This document shows positions 16,020 through 21,801 of a DNA stretch of 21,801 nucleotides, in pieces. Under the pieces are notes generated by a model. That model had not been told where the DNA came from, searched no databases, and saw only the letters and a program-made list of their open reading frames with translations. Each line of letters begins with the position of its first letter. Position 1 is the stretch's first letter. Made by a program: the position numbers and the translations under genes. The stretch spans positions 1 to 21,801 of the forward strand of contig JBAXEJ010000040.1 of NCBI GenBank assembly GCA_037140475.1. Direction: 5' to 3'. This DNA is from PALSA-1006 sp037140475. GTDB taxonomy: Bacteria; Pseudomonadota; Gammaproteobacteria; Burkholderiales; Gallionellaceae.

Positions 16020-16538
16020 ATGCGTGAACTACACACTAAACTTAAAAATCTATTTCCGCTTGGTGAGCTAACCGAGCAGCGGTCTAATCTGGCTTTCGTC
16101 ACGGTGCCGCAAGAGCATCTGCGTGCTGTCCTACTTCATCTACGCGACTGCGAAGGATTTACACATCTGATTTTGTTGACGGCAGTGGACTGGCTTGAAG
16201 AGGGGCAGTTTCAATTGACCTATCTGCTTTCCAATCGCACGGCAGGGCGTGATATTGGCTTGAGGGTCATGCTTGTGCGTGAGGGCGCAACCATGCAGAG
16301 CATCCATGATGTATGGCCGACGGCCGCAACTTACCAGCGCGAATTGCGTGAAATGTTCGGTATTGATTTTCCGGGTAGCCCACGCCTGTATGAAGAATTT
16401 ATTCTTGAGGGGTGGAATGATATTCCTCCGTATCGTCGCGACTTTGACACACTGAAATACGCGCAAGAGAACTATGGCGAGCGACCTGGGCGGGTGACGC
16501 ATGATCCGGCGGCTCACATGAAGCAGCAGCTGGCTTAG
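16020..16538 (+). CDS. NuoC-like 30-kDa subunit
   Basis: This 172-residue protein is of the NADH dehydrogenase 30-kDa subunit family (NuoC/MbhK-like). It is a structural piece that packs against the NuoD-like and NuoI-like parts of the hydrophilic arm. The signature lies at about 100-145: WPTAATYQRELREMFGI, then FPGSPRLYEEFILEGW, then PPYRRDF. Upstream, LLTAVDWLEEGQFQLTYLLS matches the domain's first strands. Full length for a stand-alone NuoC. It lies 9 bases after the NuoB-like gene and 12 before the NuoD-like gene. Confidence 0.9.
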   Translation: MRELHTKLKNLFPLGELTEQRSNLAFVTVPQEHLRAVLLHLRDCEGFTHLILLTAVDWLEEGQFQLTYLLSNRTAGRDIGLRVMLVREGATMQSIHDVWPTAATYQRELREMFGIDFPGSPRLYEEFILEGWNDIPPYRRDFDTLKYAQENYGERPGRVTHDPAAHMKQQLA

Positions 16539-16550
16539 GGCGGAAATGAT

Positions 16551-17741
16551 ATGACACAAAACGCACCTTTTTTCACTCCCGATCGCAGCCAATACCCGTC
16601 GAAAAAAACCGATGGCACGCTCGACATCGATCTCAGCTCTGGCAAATATCTGAAGCTGTGGCAAGGCCCAAACCACCCTGGCATCACTGGCAACATGTCG
16701 GTAGAGCTCACCGTCTGCGGTGACGAAGTGGTGGAAGGAAAGACCCACGTTGGTTATCTCCACCGTGGCTTTGAAAAGCTCATGGAACGCCGTACGTTCA
16801 TCCAGTGCTTTCCGATCGTTTGCCGCATCTGTGTGCCGGAACCGGATTTCAACGAATACTGTTATGCCGCTGCGGTTGAAGAACTTGCAGGTATTCAATC
16901 ACCGGAGCGCGCAGATTGGATACGCGCAATGATTCTTGAAATGGGGCGCATCAACAGCTATTTGATGTACCTCGGTGGTCAGTCTGGGGCGCTAGGTTTG
17001 GGTGTTATCGGACAGTGGACGACCTATGTTCGCGACCTGATGCTAGACCGCTTTGAAGAACTCACTGGGGCTCGCATTTACCACATGTTCATCATGCCTG
17101 GCGGGGTGCGCGATGGCTTGCCAGAAGGTTTCGATAAACGCATGGAAGAAACCTTGCGTGAAATCGAAAGCACCATGAAGGATGTGTATGAAGTCATGTT
17201 TTGTAATGCGGTGTTTAAGAAACGGACGGTTGGCGTGGGCTACATTGATCCTGCGCTAGTCGACTCTTATGGCATCACGGGGCCGAACGCGCGTGCAGCG
17301 GGTGTCGCTAAGGACGTGCGCAAGGATCAGCCCTATTTGATTTATTCACAGCTCGATTTCGAACCGGTGATTGGACATGATTCCGATATTTATACGCGGG
17401 CCGATGTGCGTCGTCGCGATGTGCTGGTGTCGATCGATTTGGTGCGCCAAATGCTCGCCAAGATGCCACGCACGGGCGCACTGATGGCGACTGTACCCAA
17501 CGTGTTGCACTGGAAAATTCCTCGCGGTGAAACCTATATTCGAGGTGAATGTTCGCGTGGTGAATACGGTTATTATTTGGTGACTGATGGCAGTGGCTAT
17601 CCGCGCCGCGTTAATGTGCGCGGCCCCTCCTATACCCATGCGATGACGTTGCTAGAGCGCATGATCGTCAATATCAATATTGCTGACGTTGCATCACTCA
17701 TGGTGTCGTTGCATACCTATCCTCCCGAGATTGAGAGATAA
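16551..17741 (+). CDS. NuoD/NiFe-hydrogenase large-subunit-like protein without a complete NiFe site
   Basis: This 396-residue protein is homologous to the group 4 hydrogenase large subunit and NuoD. GPNHPGITGNMSVELTV and HVGYLHRGFEKLMERR are family hallmarks. At the N-terminal metal site it keeps a CxxC pair, Cys91-Arg-Ile-Cys94, within IVCRICVPEPDFNEYCYA. The C-terminal CxxC of real NiFe hydrogenases is absent: the protein ends LHTYPPEIER with no cysteine in that region, and the end aligns with the NuoD terminus instead. A NiFe centre therefore cannot form in the known way. The GEYGYYLVTDGSGYPRRVNVRGPS region is well conserved. It probably forms the reaction or quinone-like cavity of an Ehr/Mbx-type complex. 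Confidence 0.9.
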   Translation: MTQNAPFFTPDRSQYPSKKTDGTLDIDLSSGKYLKLWQGPNHPGITGNMSVELTVCGDEVVEGKTHVGYLHRGFEKLMERRTFIQCFPIVCRICVPEPDFNEYCYAAAVEELAGIQSPERADWIRAMILEMGRINSYLMYLGGQSGALGLGVIGQWTTYVRDLMLDRFEELTGARIYHMFIMPGGVRDGLPEGFDKRMEETLREIESTMKDVYEVMFCNAVFKKRTVGVGYIDPALVDSYGITGPNARAAGVAKDVRKDQPYLIYSQLDFEPVIGHDSDIYTRADVRRRDVLVSIDLVRQMLAKMPRTGALMATVPNVLHWKIPRGETYIRGECSRGEYGYYLVTDGSGYPRRVNVRGPSYTHAMTLLERMIVNINIADVASLMVSLHTYPPEIER

Positions 17742-17743
17742 CA

Positions 17744-19543
17744 ATGAGCGTACGTGACCTTCTCTCTCCTTTCACTGCTTGGAAAAATCTGTTCCGTGAT
17801 CCAGTGACGATTGCGGATCCTTTGAATGACAGGCCGGGCGCACCGCGTTATCGCGGTTTTCATCAGAACGACATGGAAAAGTGCATTGGTTGCGGCACTT
17901 GTGAAACGATCTGCCAAAACGGTGCGATCGACATGTTGCCAGTCGAAGGCATCGTAACTAAGCAGGGTGACTCAGGGCTACGCCCTCGTATCGACTATGG
18001 TCGTTGCTGTTGGTGTGCGTTGTGCGTGGATGTTTGCATGACTAAATCGCTCACCATGTCGAACGCCTATACGTGGGTAGAAAGCGACCCTGATGCGTAT
18101 CGCTTCACACCTGGGGTGGACAAAAAACATTGGGATAACGCAGAGCTTGGTTATCACCGTCCAGACGGACATCAGTTGATGGCAAAAACTCGTTTGCACA
18201 TGGGTGAGATGGAGCCAGAAACGCGCATCGAATCGTTTGCTGAAATCGTTGAAGGCTATACCATTGAACAAGCACGACTAGAGGCAGATCGTTGCGTCTC
18301 ATGCGGCTTGTGCATTGCCACTTGCCCTGCGCACATGTCGATTCCAGACTACATCGCGGCAGTGCGCGATGGCGATTACGAACGTGGCCTCAAGCTACTT
18401 TACGAAACAAATCCGTTCTCGGGCATTTGCGGTAGCGTGTGTACCCACAAATGCGAAACGACCTGTGCGGCACGCCACGATGGGGAGCCTATCGCGATAC
18501 GTTGGCTTAAACGTCACATCATGGATCAAGTCTCTATTGAGCAGTGTCGTGCCGTTGTCGGTGGTCCTGGTCCAGCGACCGGCAAAAAAGTCGCCATCAT
18601 TGGTGCGGGCCCGGCGGGGCTCACTGCTGCTTTCGATTTGGCCAAACTGGGCCATAGCGTGATCGTTTATGAAGCGTTAGATAAAGCTGGCGGCATGACA
18701 CGGTGGGGTATTCCAGAATACCGCTTGCCTTATGCGCGCATCGATCAAGATGTTGACGTGATTCGTTCAGTGGGTGTGGATATTCGTTGTAATGTACGTA
18801 TCGGTAAAGATATTACATTGGAAGAGTTGCACAACAATAACGATGCTGTGCTCTTGGCACTGGGTTTACAACTTGGTCGCGCGACACGGATTCCAGGCAG
18901 CGATCATGCCGATGTGCGTAAGGCAGTTGACCTATTGCGTCAGGCTACGGCTTATGAAGATTTCGGCACGCCACGTCAGGCGGTGGTGATTGGTGGTGGT
19001 AACGTGGCGATGGATATTGCACGCACGCTCGCGCGCTTGCAGAAGAAGCAATACGGTCAAGTACAAGTTACCTTGACGGCGTTGGAGGATTTATCTCACT
19101 TCCTGGCTGACTCAGACGAAATTAAAGAAGCAGGCGAAGAAGGCGTGGTAATCCTTGATGCGCGCGGTCCACAACAAGTGGTGATTGAAAATGGCCAAGT
19201 CACAGGTCTGAAAACTTGGCGTGTTAAAGCCATCTTCGACGAACAAGGTCGCTTTGCACCGAGTTACGACGAGAGTGATGAGCAATTCCATGCGGGTTCG
19301 ATGGTAGTGGAAGCAATTGGTCAGATGACTGATGCCAGCCTGTTGGGCGAAGCGCTCACTGAACAGCTAACTTGGAATCGAGGTCGCTTGCAGATTGACG
19401 CAGGTGGGCGTACCAGTGAGCCTTGGTTATGGGCGTCCGGTGATATGGTGCGAGGCCCAGATGTGGTAAGCGCTGTGGCAGATGGCCATCGTGTTGCCAA
19501 GAGCATTCATGAAATGATTGCAGTAACGGAGCTAGCAAAATGA
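17744..19543 (+). CDS. Ferredoxin-GltD fusion, NAD(P)H-binding flavoprotein with several Fe-S clusters
   Basis: This 599-residue fusion has a NuoI-like 2x(4Fe-4S) ferredoxin domain at the N-terminus, with Cys47/50/53/57 and Cys88/91/94/98. The first sits in CIGCGTCETICQNGAI. It continues as a GltD/NfnB-type oxidoreductase: Fe-S motif Cys184/187/190/194 (CVSCGLCIATCP) and a second group Cys229/233/237/241. An FAD Rossmann motif IIGAGPAGL lies near 285-293 and an NAD(P)-binding motif VIGGGNVAMD near 415-424. The C-terminal GDMVRGPDVVSAVADG closes the FAD site. It lies 2 bases after the NuoD-like gene, where nuoI is expected. It should carry electrons between NAD(P)H and the hydrophilic arm. No glutamate synthase large subunit is nearby, so a GltD role is unlikely. 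Confidence 0.9.
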   Translation: MSVRDLLSPFTAWKNLFRDPVTIADPLNDRPGAPRYRGFHQNDMEKCIGCGTCETICQNGAIDMLPVEGIVTKQGDSGLRPRIDYGRCCWCALCVDVCMTKSLTMSNAYTWVESDPDAYRFTPGVDKKHWDNAELGYHRPDGHQLMAKTRLHMGEMEPETRIESFAEIVEGYTIEQARLEADRCVSCGLCIATCPAHMSIPDYIAAVRDGDYERGLKLLYETNPFSGICGSVCTHKCETTCAARHDGEPIAIRWLKRHIMDQVSIEQCRAVVGGPGPATGKKVAIIGAGPAGLTAAFDLAKLGHSVIVYEALDKAGGMTRWGIPEYRLPYARIDQDVDVIRSVGVDIRCNVRIGKDITLEELHNNNDAVLLALGLQLGRATRIPGSDHADVRKAVDLLRQATAYEDFGTPRQAVVIGGGNVAMDIARTLARLQKKQYGQVQVTLTALEDLSHFLADSDEIKEAGEEGVVILDARGPQQVVIENGQVTGLKTWRVKAIFDEQGRFAPSYDESDEQFHAGSMVVEAIGQMTDASLLGEALTEQLTWNRGRLQIDAGGRTSEPWLWASGDMVRGPDVVSAVADGHRVAKSIHEMIAVTELAK

Positions 19544-20055
19544 CGCAGATCGAAGAAGGTACAGTGCATGGTATCGACCGCTTGCGCGGTAAAACAACCT
19601 TGCGAGAAATCCTAGAAGTCGCGACTGGATTTGAAGCGAGTGCCCGTGATTTTTACAGCGCACTGATTCCTAAAGTGAGTAAGCGCATCCGTTATTTGGT
19701 TGAAGAACTAGCGGCTGAAGAGCAAGGGCATTTTGATTTGCTGATCAACTTGGCGCAACGAACAGATATTACCGAGCAGGTAAAAACTGAGATGGAACGC
19801 ACAGCGAGTGACAGCAAATTTTCCGATTGTTTGCATTTGCCTAATCTGGGTGAGCAACCGGATGATCAGGCGGTATTGCAATACGCGATGGGTCGCGAAC
19901 ATGCGGCAATGCACCACTACGGTGAATTGGCCAACACCACCCCGGCGGGCCCCATCCGCGAACTATTTCAATATTTGGCCAGTGAAGAAACTAAACATAA
20001 AGTGGAGTTGGAAAAAATCTATTACGCCACGATTCATCGAGGTGGTGGCGTTTAG
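19540..20055 (+). CDS. Ferritin-like diiron protein (rubrerythrin type, no rubredoxin domain)
   Basis: This 171-residue four-helix protein has the ferritin-like diiron ligand pattern. Glu32 lies in FEASARDFY and the ExxH motif Glu61/His64 in EEQGHF. Glu120 follows in GREHAAMHHYGEL, and a second ExxH is Glu150/His153 in SEETKH. The spacing matches rubrerythrins, but the C-terminal rubredoxin domain is missing. The start overlaps the fusion gene's stop by 4 bases, so it is the last cistron of the operon. It could reduce peroxide or oxygen, or exchange electrons with the Fe-S flavoprotein. Its link to the membrane complex is inferred from coupling alone. Confidence 0.88.
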   Translation: MTQIEEGTVHGIDRLRGKTTLREILEVATGFEASARDFYSALIPKVSKRIRYLVEELAAEEQGHFDLLINLAQRTDITEQVKTEMERTASDSKFSDCLHLPNLGEQPDDQAVLQYAMGREHAAMHHYGELANTTPAGPIRELFQYLASEETKHKVELEKIYYATIHRGGGV

Positions 20056-20062
20056 TTTTATC

Positions 20063-20256
20063 GGCTATTTGCATTCTGAGGTTGGATAGCAGAGATGTCG
20101 ACGTCCACTCCGGCTGAGTGCTCCGGTTGAAATCAGCGTTTTGTGCGCATCTTTGCCGTAAGTCCAATAGGTTGGAATTTAACGAGTGGGGCTATGGCTG
20201 CTTCAGAACTGAAAGGAGTCGTTCTAGGTTTCCCCGTCACAGACTCTTGCCGACCC
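20063..20256 (+). repeat. Dispersed repeat, right intact copy (inverted to 1101-1676)
   Basis: This copy starts 7 bases after the ferritin-like gene. The first 28 bases (20063-20090) match the reverse complement of 1649-1676 exactly, and the match continues at about 90% to 20209. After about 3 bases it resumes at 20213-20256 against 1101-1144. It is the uninterrupted form of the repeat split on the left. It encodes no recognisable protein and shows no transposon ends that I can identify. Confidence 0.85.
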
Positions 20257-20535
20257 AAAAGAGTCATAGCTGACTGTCCGCAGTACAGCAATTTCATTTT
20301 TGGAGCTTTGTTGAATCTTTGCAGATCAGCTATCAAAGGGTTCTTCGTGACTGGCAGATGTGACGCCGAAACATTGCTGTCTCGCCTCACTTCTAAAACA
20401 ACCAACAAACCCACTTGACGTTTTATATCTATCTTGGTATAAACGCGCATGATCCGAATTCCTCCCAGCCTATCCCGTTTCCAACATGACTATTTACTTA
20501 CGGTCATTGATGTCCGTAGATTTAATTAAATAGAT
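20257..20535. other. Gene-free DNA between the repeat and the transposase
   Basis: I see no supported gene. GAGCTTTGTTGAATC (20303-20317) recalls the ends of some IS5/IS903-group elements, but no transposase or second end is present. A 14-bp tandem repeat TAGATTTAATTAAA occurs at 20517-20530 and 20531-20544, reaching into the end of the transposase gene. No intrinsic terminator for the upstream operon is clear. Confidence 0.4.
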
Positions 20536-21702
20536 TTAATTAAATAGATTCAATTGGTTATCGAGTAGCGCATCTTGCATTTGCATCTCCGTATTTTTAA
20601 CTAATTGATCGAGCGGTGTTTTCTCGAAAAAGGTGAGGCTTAAAATCTGTAATAACGTGTAAAGCGAAGCCTCGGTATTGAGGCGCTTTTTCACGATAGC
20701 GACTAAAACGTAAACTGTGATCGCGATCCATATTTGTGTTTTGACTGCGTTCTCGGTGGTGCCGTAAAACTTCTTGATTCGCAGATGTTGTTTGATCCAT
20801 TTGAAAAACAGTTCGACCTGCCAGCGACAACGATAGAGCTGAGCGATGGTCAACGCGGGCAAGTCGAAGTTGTTGGTTAGGAAGACCAGATGCCTGCCTT
20901 GTTCGGCATCGTAGAACTTGATGCGTCTTAGGTGTTGCGGGTAATCGCGACTTGCCTTCGGTGCTGTTAGCGCAATAGTTTGATCGCAACGCAGTCCAGT
21001 GGTTTTGTCTACGTCGCGGGAGTAAATGCGACGACAGAGCAGATTGGATTTGCCACGAATAACGAAGAACGCTTGAGCTTGATGCAAGCGGTACCAGCGA
21101 GCGAAATCGGTAAAGCCGCGATCCATGATGTAAAAGCTGCCGGCTTCCGGTATCAGGATGTCGAGCACATTCACCTCGTGCATCTTGCCATCGCTGATGT
21201 GAATGAAGGTTGGAATGTTGCCGCGGAGGTCGAGCAACGTATGCATCTTGACCGCAGCCTTGGCCTGACGAAAGTGAGCCCAAGGAAAGACGCTTAAGCA
21301 CAGGTCGATCGTCGTGGTATCGAGTGCATAGACCGTCTGACTCAGCTCCACCGCAAAGCTGTCTTGCGAATAGAGTTGGCGTGCCACTTTGATTTGGCTG
21401 AGCGCGAAATCCTGATAGATGCGCCAATCGCGAGATTCGTTGGCATCGGCCAATGTGCTCTTGGCGATATTGCCACGGATGCCCAAGTGATAGAGCTTCG
21501 CTTGGTGGGCACGCAGACAGGTTTCGATATCGCGCAAGCTCTCGCGGTAAGTGAGTTGCGCGAAGGCTAGGCAGAGAAACTGATCGAGATGTGAAAATTT
21601 TAGTGTTGGATATCGGCTTGGATAGTTGGCGACGCACTGACGGAACGTATGCAATGGCAGATGCGCCATTAATTGAGCGAACACTAGTTTCCCTGCATGC
21701 AT
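20536..21702 (-). CDS. IS4-family transposase
   Basis: This 388-residue DDE transposase is of the IS4 family (DUF4372-type N-terminus, YPSRYPTLKFSHLDQFLCLA, then the catalytic core). Probable catalytic residues are Asp128 (ALDTTTIDL), Asp194 (IMDRGFTD) and Glu297 in the Y-(2)-R-(3)-E-(6)-K motif, visible as YRCRWQVELFFKWIKQ. Full length with no frameshift, so it may be active. The start is the ATG at 21702. An overlapping 390-residue frame (20597-21769) is a shadow. The insertion sequence boundaries are unclear, and the upstream end may lie beyond the window. Confidence 0.93.
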   Translation of the reverse strand: MHAGKLVFAQLMAHLPLHTFRQCVANYPSRYPTLKFSHLDQFLCLAFAQLTYRESLRDIETCLRAHQAKLYHLGIRGNIAKSTLADANESRDWRIYQDFALSQIKVARQLYSQDSFAVELSQTVYALDTTTIDLCLSVFPWAHFRQAKAAVKMHTLLDLRGNIPTFIHISDGKMHEVNVLDILIPEAGSFYIMDRGFTDFARWYRLHQAQAFFVIRGKSNLLCRRIYSRDVDKTTGLRCDQTIALTAPKASRDYPQHLRRIKFYDAEQGRHLVFLTNNFDLPALTIAQLYRCRWQVELFFKWIKQHLRIKKFYGTTENAVKTQIWIAITVYVLVAIVKKRLNTEASLYTLLQILSLTFFEKTPLDQLVKNTEMQMQDALLDNQLNLFN

Positions 21703-21801
21703 ATCCAGACTCCTGACAAAAATCAGAAGTCTGCTGCAAGTTGAAATCGGTTACAAAGAATTGTGTCATTAATTAAATTGAATTCAATTACTTACAACGT
21801 G
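21703..21801 (-). mobile_element. Upstream part of the IS4-family element
   Basis: These 99 bases precede the transposase start and probably include its promoter and end. TTAATTAAATTGAATTCAATT (21769-21789, 21 bases with one extra base) is close to TTAATTAAATAGATTCAATT at the other end of the gene (20536-20555), in the same orientation. I cannot find convincing terminal inverted repeats within the window. Confidence 0.4.

Noticed and set aside
16140..16898. 252-residue open frame on the minus strand
   Set aside because: It lies opposite the well-conserved NuoC- and NuoD-like genes and has no family features.
16551..17741. A functional NiFe hydrogenase large subunit
   Set aside because: The C-terminal CxxC needed for the metal centre is missing, and no hydrogenase maturation genes are in the window.
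17744..19543. Glutamate synthase small subunit (GltD)
   Set aside because: It has an extra NuoI-like ferredoxin domain, no large-subunit gene is adjacent, and it sits inside a complex I-like operon.
20303..20317. Possible end of an IS5/IS903-type element (GAGCTTTGTTGAATC)
   Set aside because: Only a short resemblance. No second end, transposase remnant or target duplication could be found.
20133..20450. Open frames on both strands between the repeat and the transposase
   Set aside because: They run across repeat sequence, lack ribosome sites and show no protein family signal.

Overview
The window reads like a chromosomal segment of a motile, Gram-negative proteobacterium. A betaproteobacterium, possibly near the Nitrosomonadales, is my best guess from the flagellar gene order (flhA-flhF-fleN-fliA-motC-motD) and the style of the FlhF, FleN and FliA proteins. 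This is a family-level impression, not a database result. No rRNA, tRNA or CRISPR array is visible.

Layout. (1) 1-1527 is a small mobile or accessory zone. It holds a HigB/HigA toxin-antitoxin pair between two blocks of 10-bp arms of the form CTATNCATAA. The arms form dif-like sites: inverted arms around a 6-bp spacer, with the inner GCATAA and TTATGT of Xer sites. Next to the pair is a roughly 380-bp gene-free element with the same arms at both ends. It has split a dispersed repeat in two. (2) 1101-1676 (split) and 20063-20256 are two inverted copies of that repeat. They flank about 18.4 kb, and the right copy shows what the left copy looked like before the insertion. (3) 1894-8650 is a flagellar operon: export gate (FlhA), flagellar placement (FlhF, FleN), sigma-28 (FliA) and a MotC/MotD stator pair. 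Its leader carries a strong hairpin, and a REP-like repeat block has pushed motC and motD apart. (4) 8899-20055 is one tightly packed 13-gene operon. It has seven Mrp/Mbh-type membrane genes, including one very large protein with two antiporter domains. These are followed by complex I/group 4 hydrogenase-like NuoH, NuoB, NuoC and NuoD homologues, a fusion of a two-cluster ferredoxin with a GltD-type flavoprotein, and a ferritin-like diiron protein. (5) 20257-21801 is gene-poor DNA followed by an IS4-family transposase on the minus strand.

The operon at 8899-20055 is the most interesting part. The order matches an energy-converting, hydrogenase-related (Ehr/Mbx-like) complex with an Mrp-type cation antiporter module. 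The large subunit has lost the C-terminal CxxC pair needed for a NiFe site, so it should not be a hydrogenase. The NuoB-like subunit lacks one of the four cysteines expected for cluster N2. The usual separate NuoI subunit is replaced by a ferredoxin-GltD fusion that should bind FAD and NAD(P)H. My inference is an ion-pumping NAD(P)H/ferredoxin (or unknown-acceptor) oxidoreductase, perhaps linked to a diiron protein. Substrate, direction and coupling ion cannot be read from the sequence.
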